Shown here piece after piece: positions 8,242 through 16,860 of a stretch of DNA of 64,000 nucleotides. The notes beneath the pieces are model-generated. The model made no database searches, was not told the origin of the DNA, and saw nothing but the letters and a program-made list of their open reading frames with translations. A program made the translations under genes and the position numbers. Source of the stretch: Lachnospiraceae bacterium. GTDB taxonomy: Bacteria; Bacillota; Clostridia; Lachnospirales; Lachnospiraceae. Location of the stretch: positions 14,370-78,369 of the forward strand of contig JAPJQL010000012.1 in NCBI GenBank assembly GCA_030825115.1, given 5' to 3'. Positions within the stretch are counted from its first letter, which is position 1. The number at the start of each line of letters is the position of its first letter.

Positions 8242-9508
8242 ACACGATCACTCCGCTGCAGATGGTATATTTTACCTTTCCGTATAACTGTTCTCCGGTA
8301 AAAGGTGAGTTCGATGATTTGGAAACATAATTTCCGGCGGTCCACTGCTCATTCTCATCGAAGATGACAAGATCGGCATCTGCTCCCTCGTCCAGCCAGC
8401 CTTTGTCCAGCCGGTAAAGAATGGCGGGGTTCAGGCTCATCTTTTCCATCAGCTGAAGGGTGGTCAGGTGACCCGGGCGTACCAGATTGGTGATGCCGAG
8501 AGCCAGAGCTGTCTCCAGCCCGATGATTCCGCTGGGGGCCTGGGTCAGTGGTTTTGCTTTTTCCTCTGCACTGTGAGGCGCGTGGTCGGTGGCAATGATA
8601 TCAATCGTGCCATCTGCCAGCCCCCTGATGATCTGCTCCCGGTCCTTAGCCGTGCGGAGCGGGGGGTTCATCTTGGCCAGGGTCCCATGCTTTAAAACCG
8701 CTGTTTCATCCAAAGAAAAATGATGAGGGGTCACTTCTGCCATGACATCCGCACCGAGCTCCTTTGCCAGTTTCACCATCCTGACAGAATTGCCGGAACT
8801 GATATGCTGGATATCGACGGTGGCTCCCGTATGAAGTGCCAGCATACAGTCGCGGGCAATCATGATATCTTCCGCCAGGGCAGGAGAACCTTCGATGCCG
8901 AGCTCTTTGGATACTGCGCCGCGGTTGATTCCGTTGTCCGTGATAAAGGACGGATCCTCTTCATGGAAACTGAGCGGCACATTGAGCCGGACAGCCTCCT
9001 TCATCGCCTGTTCCACCAGACGAGCGTCTTTGAGCGGCATCCCGTCGTCTGTAAAGCCGGGGGCGCCGCAGCGTTTGAGGGTTTCCATATCGGTCAGCTC
9101 CTCGCCCTTCATTCCTTTGGTGATGGTAGCTGCGGATAGTACGTGAATCCCTGTTTTTTTGCCCTCTTCTATGACATATTGCAGCGTTTCGGCATTGTCT
9201 ACGACGGGTTTTGTATTGGCCATGCAGACAACGGTCGTAAAGCCGCCTTTTGCGGCTGCTTTTGCTCCGGTATGGATATCCTCTTTATAGGTTAGCCCCG
9301 GATCGCGGAAATGGACATGGACATCGATCAGTCCGGGGGCAATGGTCAGCCCGGACGCGTCGATGATGCGCTCATAGGGATTTTGACCGCCAGCCTCGTC
9401 GATATCTGCGCCTATCCTTATAATCTTACCGCCGTCCAGCACTACGTCGAGCTGCGCGTCCACTCCTGTCTTCGGGTCGATCACCCGTCCGCCTTTTATC
9501 AGTATCAT
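8231..9508 (-). CDS. pyrC: Dihydroorotase
   Basis: Third step of de novo pyrimidine synthesis: cyclisation of carbamoyl aspartate to dihydroorotate. The 425 residues belong to the multifunctional-type (class I) amidohydrolases. The metal-binding DVHVHFRDPG follows the N-terminal beta-sandwich, with TYKED next. Further metal and substrate motifs are HEEDPSF, HISSG and IATDHAPH. It lies upstream of and overlaps the HAD gene. The preceding ThrE-like gene ends only 4 bases before it, so all four genes between 10.75 and 7.5 kb probably form one minus-strand transcript. No pyrR-type attenuator can be seen, but the leader is not next to pyrC. Confidence 0.95.
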   Translation of the reverse strand: MILIKGGRVIDPKTGVDAQLDVVLDGGKIIRIGADIDEAGGQNPYERIIDASGLTIAPGLIDVHVHFRDPGLTYKEDIHTGAKAAAKGGFTTVVCMANTKPVVDNAETLQYVIEEGKKTGIHVLSAATITKGMKGEELTDMETLKRCGAPGFTDDGMPLKDARLVEQAMKEAVRLNVPLSFHEEDPSFITDNGINRGAVSKELGIEGSPALAEDIMIARDCMLALHTGATVDIQHISSGNSVRMVKLAKELGADVMAEVTPHHFSLDETAVLKHGTLAKMNPPLRTAKDREQIIRGLADGTIDIIATDHAPHSAEEKAKPLTQAPSGIIGLETALALGITNLVRPGHLTTLQLMEKMSLNPAILYRLDKGWLDEGADADLVIFDENEQWTAGNYVSKSSNSPFTGEQLYGKVKYTICSGVIVYED

Positions 9509-9512
9509 CTGT

Positions 9513-9965
9513 CTAATCCTCCTTATTTTTCAGCCCGATGCGGAACATCCGCTGGGGCAGCTCAAATACAAATACGATGCCAAGCACGATGGCAACAGCA
9601 ACCTTCAAAGCGGCATACCCTGTCTGGGTAGCCATCGAAAACTGTCCGGTCACGGTATAATAGGCAGCCCAGTACACTCCGGCTCCCGGGACCAGCGGGA
9701 TAATACCGGAAATCAGAAATATGGTGACAGGGCACCGTTTCCGAACCGCAAACCAACGGGACATTAAAATGACCCCGATGGTGGCAAATAACGTTGCAGA
9801 AGGCGCAGAGGAAAGCGGGAGCAGGCAGAGGTAAAACAGCCATCCCGCGCCTCCGATCAAACCGCAGTAGGGGTAATAACGGACCGGTGCGCCAAACAGG
9901 AGCGAAAAGCCGACCGTTCCGACTGCGGCGGCAGTCACTTGAAGCAGCATGCCGGAAACACTCAT
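9513..9965 (-). CDS. Threonine/serine exporter family protein, ThrE_2 half
   Basis: A 150-residue protein with about four hydrophobic helices, matching the C-terminal half of ThrE-type amino acid exporters (DUF3815). The ATG lies at 9965-9963, with AGGAGG a few bases upstream, inside the end of the partner gene. An open frame extends further upstream, but that part is antisense-like sequence over the partner and is not protein-like. It overlaps the DUF1212 gene by 4 bases (ATGA). The two products probably form one split exporter; whether they move threonine, serine or a dicarboxylate cannot be told from sequence. Confidence 0.85.
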   Translation of the reverse strand: MSVSGMLLQVTAAAVGTVGFSLLFGAPVRYYPYCGLIGGAGWLFYLCLLPLSSAPSATLFATIGVILMSRWFAVRKRCPVTIFLISGIIPLVPGAGVYWAAYYTVTGQFSMATQTGYAALKVAVAIVLGIVFVFELPQRMFRIGLKNKED

Positions 9966-10753
9966 AAAAGCACACCTCCTGTCAGCCTGCCATAGAGAGC
10001 GATCACGAACCCCACTCCCATTGCAATGCAAAAAAACACAAGAACGGCATCCAGCATCCTGACGGAGCCTGAAATATAGTCCCCATCTGCCATGTCCCGG
10101 ATCGCATTGGTGAATGCCATACCCGGAACCATCAGGATGATGCCGCCGATCATCATGGATTCCAGATGAATCCCCGCCCCCGATTTGTACATCAGGATGC
10201 ATAAAAATGTGACCAGCGCGCTGCCGACGATGTTGCACACAATCTTAGAAAAAAACGGTTTGCCGATATACAGCAGATACCCGTACAAAAGAAAGCCGAT
10301 CAGCAGCGAACACAGGGCGTCCTGCAGGTTTCCGCCAAACATGACAGAAAAGCACGCGCCGGTAATCCCTGCGGCGGCAATCTGGACCTTTTTTGAAAAG
10401 CCGGGCATGGCCTGAATCCGCTCCAGTTCCATCTTTACTTCCTGAAGGGTACAGCAGCCCGCCTCAATCCTTCTGGAAAGCTGGTTTACCTCTGCCACCC
10501 GGCTTAGATTGGCATTGTTGACGGGTATCTGCTGGACTTTGGCAAATTCCGGTTCGTCTTCATCCCCCGAAGTCAGAAATATGCCATTGCTGAGCACAAA
10601 TGCACTTGCCGATTTCAGCCCATAATAACGGCAGATACGATAAACCGTATCCTCCACCCGGAATATCTCGGCTCCGTTTTCCAGCAGAATTTTTCCTGCT
10701 TTCAATGCGACGAGCAGCACATCCCGCTGACGCACCTGTTCTGTCTGTTCCAT
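9962..10753 (-). CDS. Threonine/serine exporter family protein, DUF1212 half
   Basis: 263 residues. A soluble N-terminal part of about 110 residues carries the ThrE signature LLENGAEIFRVEDTVYRI, followed by about five membrane helices. In actinobacterial ThrE this half is fused to the DUF3815 half; here, as in many Firmicutes, they are two overlapping genes. The soluble part resembles hydrolases and its role is unclear. It is the first gene of a minus-strand series that continues through pyrC and the HAD gene. Confidence 0.85.
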   Translation of the reverse strand: MEQTEQVRQRDVLLVALKAGKILLENGAEIFRVEDTVYRICRYYGLKSASAFVLSNGIFLTSGDEDEPEFAKVQQIPVNNANLSRVAEVNQLSRRIEAGCCTLQEVKMELERIQAMPGFSKKVQIAAAGITGACFSVMFGGNLQDALCSLLIGFLLYGYLLYIGKPFFSKIVCNIVGSALVTFLCILMYKSGAGIHLESMMIGGIILMVPGMAFTNAIRDMADGDYISGSVRMLDAVLVFFCIAMGVGFVIALYGRLTGGVLL

Positions 10754-10775
10754 AATCCGACCCCTCTGCCTGTAT

Positions 10776-11486
10776 TCAAATCAAAAACACCTGTCCTTCT
10801 TTTTGGATATCTGCAACTCTTTCCCGGTATTCAGAAGAAGCCGGAAGATCCTTTAAGCGCCCGATCACGGAGTAATCTTCCCAGAAGTGCATGGGAAATA
10901 CCATGTCTGCCCCAACCTGCTCCATATACTCATGAAGCCCCAGGTAAAACCATTCTTCCAGACGTCCGTCCAAGGGGACAAATGCTACATCCGGGTGAAA
11001 ACCGCCGCTGCGGATCTGCTCCAGCTCTTTTTTATAATTGGCATGCATGTTGTTGTTCCATGCCTTTGTCTCTCCGTTCCAACGCCAGTCGTTTAAGTCT
11101 CCGGCGTGGTAGATGGTTTGTCCTTCGCATTCTACCATAAACGCGACGCCTTCATCGGTTGATTTGAACGCGGTAACACGCAGGTTGCCATATTCCTCGA
11201 TCTCCAATTCCTCACCAGGGCCGATAAATTCCGTGCATCCGTGCATTTCCTGCGGAACCCGGTTCTGCCAGATATCGTCTGAAAGCACATAGAAGATATG
11301 AGGATACTGCCTGGCCAGATCGAATATGCAGGGAGAAAAATGATCTCCGTGGCGGTGGCTTGCGAACACAATAAGGGTCTTGTCCTTTGCCAGAGCAGGC
11401 AGAGGGCCGTCTGTATAGTCAAATAAAAGAAGTACCTGTTCCAGCTCCACGAGGAAGCTGCTGTGATGAATGTAAGTGATTTTCAT
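10776..11486 (-). CDS. MBL-fold metallo-hydrolase
   Basis: A 236-residue metallo-beta-lactamase-fold protein. The metal site SHRHGDHF is near residue 62, with further candidate ligands in YHAGDLNDW and PMHFWEDY. Unlike the usual HxHxDH it reads HRHGDH, which keeps all metal ligands. It resembles the UlaG-like group of small MBL hydrolases, but I cannot assign a substrate. The ribosome site is only AGGTG. It ends 22 bases before the ThrE-like gene on the same strand and may be its transcript leader. No signal peptide is visible, so it is cytoplasmic. Confidence 0.82.
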   Translation of the reverse strand: MKITYIHHSSFLVELEQVLLLFDYTDGPLPALAKDKTLIVFASHRHGDHFSPCIFDLARQYPHIFYVLSDDIWQNRVPQEMHGCTEFIGPGEELEIEEYGNLRVTAFKSTDEGVAFMVECEGQTIYHAGDLNDWRWNGETKAWNNNMHANYKKELEQIRSGGFHPDVAFVPLDGRLEEWFYLGLHEYMEQVGADMVFPMHFWEDYSVIGRLKDLPASSEYRERVADIQKEGQVFLI

Positions 11487-11676
11487 ATGATTGCACCTGT
11501 ATGATGTGGTTAATAGCTGCTACTTAGAATATTACCATAATTCGGCTTAAAATAACAGCCATATTGAACGTTGTTTAAAAAGGAAAGGATATCCGTTCGC
11601 GGATAACTTCGCAATTGATTTTTCTGACCCATTGTGATAGCATATCCATATAAGGGTAATTGAAGGAGGATTGGGT

Positions 11677-11913
11677 ATGGATATTGCCGAGATGAGAAAA
11701 AGGAAGAAAGAAGCAGGTCTGACCAATGCCCGGATCGCCGAGCTCTCAGGCGTTCCGTTCAGTACGGTCAACAAGGTATTTTCGGGAGCGACAGATAATC
11801 CGAGATATCGGACCTACCTTGCAATTGAAGCGGTATTGCGCGAAGCAGGGGAGAACGGCGGGGACGGCAGCCGGGAAGAAGAAGGGCAAAGCTGTATCGA
11901 AAGCTGTCTGTGA
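11677..11913 (+). CDS. Small helix-turn-helix protein
   Basis: A 78-residue protein whose first 55 residues form a LacI/XRE-like helix-turn-helix: MRKRKKEAGLTNARIAELSG then VPFSTVNKVFSG. The rest is a short Gly/Glu-rich tail. It therefore lacks any ligand-binding domain and would act as a stand-alone DNA-binding protein. The ATG at 11677 has AAGGAGG 7 bases upstream; a TTG two codons earlier is too close to that site. A TTGATT-17-TAGCAT promoter candidate lies at 11615-11643. Monocistronic, with a strong terminator right after it. The target is unknown. Confidence 0.75.
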   Translation: MDIAEMRKRKKEAGLTNARIAELSGVPFSTVNKVFSGATDNPRYRTYLAIEAVLREAGENGGDGSREEEGQSCIESCL

Positions 11914-11916
11914 ATG

Positions 11917-11959
11917 AAAATGCTGTGAAATCCAGACCGCGGATTTCACAGCATTTTTT
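11917..11959 (+). terminator. Intrinsic terminator of the small HTH gene
   Basis: A perfect 17-bp stem (11917-11933 with 11941-11957) and a 7-base loop are followed by a T-run ending at 11959. The A-run on the other side lets it serve the convergent DUF378 gene too. Confidence 0.92.
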
Positions 11960-11976
11960 ACTCATATCTTCTTTTT

Positions 11977-12186
11977 TTATGCTTCTGCATTGCCGTTTCC
12001 CATATAAAAACTAATCAGATAAAGTCCGCACAGCCCAACCAGTGCATAGATGATTCTGGACAGCCAGGACATGCTCCCAAACAGGAATGCAACCAGGTTG
12101 AAATCGAAAAATCCTACCAGTCCCCAGTTGACTGCACCGATGATTGCGATGGTCAATGCTGTATAATCCAGTGCTTTATTTCTCAT
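11977..12186 (-). CDS. DUF378 family small membrane protein
   Basis: A 69-residue protein with two hydrophobic helices and the NWGLVGFFDFNLVAFLFG segment typical of DUF378 (YuzA-like) proteins. The function of the family is not known; the proteins are predicted integral membrane components. AAAGGAGG lies before the ATG. It follows potD on the same strand after 91 bases with no clear terminator, so it might be at the tail of the polyamine transcript or have its own promoter. Confidence 0.85.
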   Translation of the reverse strand: MRNKALDYTALTIAIIGAVNWGLVGFFDFNLVAFLFGSMSWLSRIIYALVGLCGLYLISFYMGNGNAEA

Positions 12187-12277
12187 GGCAATACCTCCTT
12201 TTCATATCGGTAGTATGTACCAATATTTGAAGTTTATACATGAGAAATCCGGGTTTCTTGCAAATAGAGAGCTGATT

Positions 12278-13384
12278 TTAGTTGGACTTTACTTCCTTCC
12301 ACAAATTGTTGTATACGGTGTCTACCTCATCTCCAAGATAGTTGAATACTTCACTGTCTTTCAGCGAGTCAATATCAGGGAAGACAGACTTGTTGTTTTT
12401 TGTCTCCTCATCCAGAAGGTCATAAGCGCCTTTGTTCGGGGTAGCATAGGTGATATACTCAAAATTCGCCTTTGCGATCTCCGGTCTGCACAGGAAGTCG
12501 ATCCATTTTTCAGCGTTTTCCTTGTTCTTTGCATTGGCAGGGATCACCCAGCTGTCCAGCCACAGGTTCGTACCTTCTTCCGGGATCACATAATCCAGGG
12601 AATAATCCAGACCCAGGTCTTCTACCTCATCCTGGATGTATAAAAGCTCACCGGAATAGATGACGCCCACGGCTGCCTCGCCGCCGATCATCTTATCACG
12701 CACCTGGTCGATGACGTAAGCCTGAACCAGAGGTTTCTGCGCAATCAGATCCTGCTTTGCCTGCTGAAGTTCTGCTTCATTTTCCGTGTTCATGGAGTGG
12801 CCGTTCTTTTTCAGTGCAACCATAAATGCGTCGCGGACGCTGTCCTGCATCAGAATCTCGCCGCTCAGCTTTTTATCCCACAGATCTGCCCAGGAAGTCG
12901 GCGCATCCACGCCCAGTTCTTCCAGACGTTTTGTGTTGTAGATGATGCCCACCGTGCCCCAGCAGTACGGTACGGAGTACTTATTGTCCGGGTCAAAGGC
13001 CTTTGACATCTCCATATAAGCCGGGTCGATCTCTTTTACGTTTGGCACGTTGTCGAAGTTGATCTCGGCAAGCAGGCCGTTTTCCAGCATTTTCTGGATC
13101 ATGTAGTCGGACGGGCATACCACGTCATAGTTGATGGCGCCTGCCTCGATGATAGGGTACATCTCTTCATTTGTTTCAAACAGGTCGTAGGTGACTTCGA
13201 TACCGGTTTCCTCTTCAAACTGGTCAATTACGGATTCGTCGATGTATTCGCCCCAGTTGTAGACATACAGTTCCCCGGCATCTTTGCTTCCGGTCTTGCC
13301 GCCCTGGGAAGCGCTTCCGCAGCCGGTCATGGTCGTGGCGGCGGCAACGGCCGCCAGGGTCAGTGCAAACAGTCTCTTTTTCAT
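12278..13384 (-). CDS. potD: Spermidine/putrescine ABC transporter substrate-binding lipoprotein
   Basis: Extracellular polyamine receptor of a PotABCD system. A signal peptide ends in the lipobox TMTGC (Cys 22), so it is anchored to the membrane by lipid. The mature part begins ELYVYNWGEYID, the PotD/PotF signature, and carries family features such as CPSDYMIQKM and the VPYCWGTVGI segment. At 368 residues the length is normal. It is the last gene of the XRE-cupin/potABCD operon, 15 bases after potC. Whether spermidine or putrescine is preferred cannot be read from the sequence. Confidence 0.93.
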   Translation of the reverse strand: MKKRLFALTLAAVAAATTMTGCGSASQGGKTGSKDAGELYVYNWGEYIDESVIDQFEEETGIEVTYDLFETNEEMYPIIEAGAINYDVVCPSDYMIQKMLENGLLAEINFDNVPNVKEIDPAYMEMSKAFDPDNKYSVPYCWGTVGIIYNTKRLEELGVDAPTSWADLWDKKLSGEILMQDSVRDAFMVALKKNGHSMNTENEAELQQAKQDLIAQKPLVQAYVIDQVRDKMIGGEAAVGVIYSGELLYIQDEVEDLGLDYSLDYVIPEEGTNLWLDSWVIPANAKNKENAEKWIDFLCRPEIAKANFEYITYATPNKGAYDLLDEETKNNKSVFPDIDSLKDSEVFNYLGDEVDTVYNNLWKEVKSN

Positions 13385-13399
13385 AGTCAGTCTCCTCTT

Positions 13400-14194
13400 T
13401 TACGATTGTTTTTGCCGTTTCGGTGCAAAGTTGCTGATTAACAGCAGTACCAGCACGGTGACAAAGATAACAGTGGAAAGCGCATACATGGATGGCTTAA
13501 TGCCCCGGCGTACCTCGCTGTATATGAGGGTCGACAGGGTGTTGATGCCTGCGCCGCGGGTAAAATGGGTGATGATGAAGTCGTCCAGCGACATCGTAAA
13601 CGCCAGCAAAAAGCCGGAGAGGACGCCGGGAAGGATATCCGGGAACACCACCTTGAAAAATGCCTGAACCGGACCTGCGCCCAGGTCCATCGCCGCCTCA
13701 TAAGTCGAGCGGCTGGTCTGCTTGAGCTTGGGCATCACGCTCAGGATCACATATGGAATATTGAACGTAATATGTGCGATCAGGATGGTCTTAAATCCCA
13801 GGGAAATCCCGAATGCGATAAAGGCGAGCATCAGCGAGATTCCGGTCACGATATCGGCGTTCAGCATCGGGATGTTGGTGATTCCCATCACGATGGTTTT
13901 TGGAACCTGTTTCATCTTATTGATGGCGATGGATGCCGCAGTCCCGATGACCGTGGCGATCAGAGCCGACAAAAATGCGATCGCCAGCGTATTGTACAGG
14001 GCGTCCATGATATTGCGGCTGGCAAACATCTCCGTGTACCACCGCAGGGTGAACCCGCCCCACTGGGTGCGGGATTTGGAGCTGTTGAAGGACAGGACCA
14101 TCATGGTGGCGATCGGGGCGTATAAAAAGACCATGATCACGACAAGATAGAAATCCTGCCATATTTTTTTGAGGTTTTGTCTCAGTCTTGTCAT
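13400..14194 (-). CDS. potC: Spermidine/putrescine ABC transporter permease PotC
   Basis: A 264-residue inner-membrane permease with six predicted helices. The EAA loop that contacts the ATPase reads EAAMDLGAGPVQAFFKVVFP. The N-terminus is basic and cytoplasmic. Its ATG shares one base with the stop of potB (TGATG), so translation is coupled. With PotB it forms the membrane channel, PotA powers it, and PotD delivers the polyamine. Confidence 0.93.
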   Translation of the reverse strand: MTRLRQNLKKIWQDFYLVVIMVFLYAPIATMMVLSFNSSKSRTQWGGFTLRWYTEMFASRNIMDALYNTLAIAFLSALIATVIGTAASIAINKMKQVPKTIVMGITNIPMLNADIVTGISLMLAFIAFGISLGFKTILIAHITFNIPYVILSVMPKLKQTSRSTYEAAMDLGAGPVQAFFKVVFPDILPGVLSGFLLAFTMSLDDFIITHFTRGAGINTLSTLIYSEVRRGIKPSMYALSTVIFVTVLVLLLISNFAPKRQKQS

Positions 14195-15006
14195 CAGAAT
14201 GCACTCCCTTCCCCGTTTTTATCATATTTGGCGATGAGGGCCATGCTGAGCAGGATAAATACCATCAGTACAAGGGACAGGCCGGAACCGAGATTCCAGT
14301 TGCTTCCTTTTGTAAACTCCTGTTCGATGACATTTCCGATCAGCAGGATCTTGCTGCCGCCCAGCAAATTGGAGATGACGAAGGTCGTCAGCGCAGGCAC
14401 GAATACCATCGTGATCCCGCTGATGACGCCGGGAACGCTCAACGGGAACCAGATCCGGACCAGAGTCTGGAAAAAGTTTGCGCCCAGGTCTCTTGCAGCG
14501 TTGATGGTATTGTCGTCAATCTTGCAGAGCACATTGTAGATTGGCAGCACCATGAACGGCAGGAAATTGTAGACCATGCCGAGGATGATTGCGCCGGGTG
14601 TATTGATTAGGCTCTGGGTCGGCAGATGAAGGGCGGTCAGGATGCCGTTGATGACACCGTTTTTCTCAAGCAGGGTCTGCCATGCAAGCGTGCGGAGCAG
14701 GAAATTCATCCACATCGGCAGGATGAAGATGAACACGATAAAGCTGCCCTGCCCGATGCCCCGGTTCCTCAAGATCATGGCAAGAGGATAGGCGAGCAGC
14801 AGACAGATGACCGTACTGACAAAAGACAGTCCGAGGGACAGCCAGAGCGCTTTTGCGTGCTCTGCCGTGGCGATGGACAGGATATTTGCCATCGTAAACG
14901 CCCCGGTCTTGTCGGTCATTCCATAATATACGATAAGGAGCAGAGGGATCACGATAAATCCCACCATCCAGAGCAGGTAAGGACCTGCAAGCAGTTTTTT
15001 ACTCAT
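14194..15006 (-). CDS. potB: Spermidine/putrescine ABC transporter permease PotB
   Basis: Partner permease of PotC, about 270 residues with six helices. The EAA loop reads NAARDLGANFFQTLVRIWFP. Two starts are possible: an ATG at 15027 that overlaps potA by 29 bases, and one at 15006 (MSKKLLAGPYLLW) that overlaps by 8. I prefer the second because it matches the usual PotB N-terminus, but its ribosome site (GGGAG, short spacing) is not decisive. It is tightly packed between potA and potC. Confidence 0.92.
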   Translation of the reverse strand: MSKKLLAGPYLLWMVGFIVIPLLLIVYYGMTDKTGAFTMANILSIATAEHAKALWLSLGLSFVSTVICLLLAYPLAMILRNRGIGQGSFIVFIFILPMWMNFLLRTLAWQTLLEKNGVINGILTALHLPTQSLINTPGAIILGMVYNFLPFMVLPIYNVLCKIDDNTINAARDLGANFFQTLVRIWFPLSVPGVISGITMVFVPALTTFVISNLLGGSKILLIGNVIEQEFTKGSNWNLGSGLSLVLMVFILLSMALIAKYDKNGEGSAF

Positions 15007-16075
15007 TGACTCCCACAGCCTCCTCATCTTCCGATGCAGGCTTGTTCATGATCTGGATATCGAAGGGGTCAACGTGGATTCCCACTTCTTTGCCCACCGG
15101 GCACATATCCGTCGAGTGAACCAGCCATTCAAATCCATCCGGAGTAGTAACTTCCATCTCATAGTGTACGCCTTTGAAGATCAGGTGGGTACATACGCCG
15201 GTCAGCGTACCCTGGGAGGGCTCTACCAGGTCGATGTCCTCCGGCCGGATCACGACGTCTACCGGTTTGTTGACGCCGAATCCCTTATCGACGCAGGCAA
15301 ACTTCGCGCCGAAGATCTCCACCAGCTCGTCCCGCAGCATGATGCCGGGGACGATGTTGCTTTCCCCGATAAAATCTGCGACAAATGCGTTCTCCGGCTC
15401 GTTGTAGATCTGCTCCGGCGTTCCCATCTGCTGGATGTAACCCTGGTTCATGACCACGATGGTGTCGGACATGGTCAGCGCCTCCTCCTGGTCGTGGGTG
15501 ACATAGATAAAGGTGATGCCAAGCTCATTTTTTAAACGGATCAGCTCATACTGCATATCCTGGCGCAGCTTTAAGTCCAGGGCCCCCAGCGGTTCGTCGA
15601 GAAGCAGTACCCTTGGCTCGTTTACGATGGCGCGGGCGATGGCGATCCGCTGCTGCTGACCGCCGCTCAGGGAATCTACGGTACGCTTTTCGTATCCGTC
15701 CAGATTCACCAGTTTTAATGCATACTTGATCTTATCTTCGATGTAAGCCTTCGGTTTATTTTTGATCTTTAATCCAAAGGCGATGTTTTCCGCGATATTC
15801 ATATGGGTGAACAGCGCATACTTCTGGAATACGGTGTTGAGCTGACGTTTGTTCGGCGGAATCTTGCCGATATCCATGCCGTCGAAGATCACCTTGCCGG
15901 TGTCGGCCGTCTCAAAGCCGCCGATGATACGCAGTGTGGTCGTCTTGCCGCAGCCGCTGGGGCCGAGCAGGGTGACAAAGGTGTTCTCTTTTACGGCGAG
16001 GTTTAAATCATCCAGGACCATCGTCCCGTCAAAACTTTTGGAAATGTTCACTAAATCAATCAAAGGCTGAGCCAT
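14999..16075 (-). CDS. potA: Spermidine/putrescine ABC transporter ATP-binding protein
   Basis: ATPase of the polyamine importer. Walker A GPSGCGKT is at residues 38-45, the signature LSGGQQQR in the middle, Walker B LLLDEPLGALD, and the H-loop Asp-His pair in VTHDQEEA. A C-terminal TOBE domain follows. The start is the ATG at 16075 with AGGAGG 8 bases upstream; an in-frame GTG 57 bases earlier is not supported. The gene lies 29 bases after the XRE-cupin regulator, indicating one operon in the order regulator-potA-potB-potC-potD. Confidence 0.94.
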   Translation of the reverse strand: MAQPLIDLVNISKSFDGTMVLDDLNLAVKENTFVTLLGPSGCGKTTTLRIIGGFETADTGKVIFDGMDIGKIPPNKRQLNTVFQKYALFTHMNIAENIAFGLKIKNKPKAYIEDKIKYALKLVNLDGYEKRTVDSLSGGQQQRIAIARAIVNEPRVLLLDEPLGALDLKLRQDMQYELIRLKNELGITFIYVTHDQEEALTMSDTIVVMNQGYIQQMGTPEQIYNEPENAFVADFIGESNIVPGIMLRDELVEIFGAKFACVDKGFGVNKPVDVVIRPEDIDLVEPSQGTLTGVCTHLIFKGVHYEMEVTTPDGFEWLVHSTDMCPVGKEVGIHVDPFDIQIMNKPASEDEEAVGVNE

Positions 16076-16104
16076 CTTATGTTCCTCCTGGTCAAGGGTA
16101 ATAA

Positions 16105-16638
16105 TCAGAAGCTTGGCGGGGAGCTGACCCACAGGATGACAGCGCCCGACTTGCTGGTAAGGTAGTGTTTTTTGTCTGGTACGAAATAGAAGGACTCGCC
16201 TTTTTTAGCCTTGTAGGTCTTGCTTCCAAGGTGGATGGAGATGCTTCCCTGCATCACATAACCGAATTCTTCGCCTTCATGGGGATTATCCGGGTAGGTC
16301 TCGCCGCCGGCTTCCAGTGTCAGCATGATGGGCTCCATCACGTTCTTCTGGGCATTGGGGATAATCCATTTGATTTCATTCTTTAAGTCTGTGTCGTGTT
16401 TCTCAAAATAATCATTTTTTCCGAATACGATCTGTTCTTCCGGCGTCTCGTTGAAAAATTCGCCGATGGAGGTCCCAAGGCACTGCAGGATATCCATCAA
16501 TGTTGCGATGGAGGGAGATGTCAGGTCGCGTTCAAGCTGAGAGATAAATCCCTTTGACAGCTCTGCGCGGTCGGCAAGCTCTTCCTGCGTAAGTCCCTTG
16601 AGGACCCGGAGTTCTTTCAGTTTTGCGCCAATGCTCAT
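16105..16638 (-). CDS. XRE-family regulator with C-terminal cupin domain
   Basis: A 177-residue regulator. Residues 5-60 form an XRE helix-turn-helix (LTQEELADRAELSKGFISQL), and residues 105-175 form a cupin barrel with HEGEEFGYVMQGS, which can bind a small molecule or metal. This layout is shared with PuuR-type regulators of polyamine genes, and the position as first gene of the pot operon supports control by polyamines. A strong promoter (TTGACA-16-TATAAT) and an inverted repeat AAACTTT-N4-AAAGTTT lie upstream, so it probably regulates its own operon. The ligand is inferred. Confidence 0.88.
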   Translation of the reverse strand: MSIGAKLKELRVLKGLTQEELADRAELSKGFISQLERDLTSPSIATLMDILQCLGTSIGEFFNETPEEQIVFGKNDYFEKHDTDLKNEIKWIIPNAQKNVMEPIMLTLEAGGETYPDNPHEGEEFGYVMQGSISIHLGSKTYKAKKGESFYFVPDKKHYLTSKSGAVILWVSSPPSF

Positions 16639-16657
16639 ATGTTCCCTCCAAAAACTA

Positions 16658-16675
16658 AAACTTTACTTAAAGTTT
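16658..16675. promoter_or_regulatory. Probable operator of the pot operon
   Basis: A perfect inverted repeat AAACTTT-ACTT-AAAGTTT lies between the promoter and the XRE-cupin start codon. Related half sites occur nearby: AGTTTACTAA continuing from it, and AAAGTTTAG from 16707. The surroundings are very A+T-rich. It is a good candidate binding site for the XRE-cupin protein. Confidence 0.55.
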
Positions 16676-16740
16676 ACTAATACTAACTGATTGTAAAAAT
16701 AATTAAAAAGTTTAGTAATAATAAACAAGCAGCAAATCTT

Positions 16741-16768
16741 ATTATACAGAAATTTCTTCCGCTGTCAA
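16741..16768 (-). promoter_or_regulatory. Promoter of the XRE-cupin/potABCD operon
   Basis: On the minus strand, TTGACA (16768-16763) and TATAAT (16746-16741) are both full consensus, with 16 bp between them. Transcription would begin near 16734, about 96 bases before the regulator start codon, and the leader contains the inverted repeat at 16658-16675. Confidence 0.8.
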
Positions 16769-16860
16769 TAGATTGTGAATAGATTTTTTGAGGAATGTGT
16801 GATATGATAAAACCAATTCAGAAAAGTTATGAAAAAGCATGGTTTGAGGAGGATATATTG

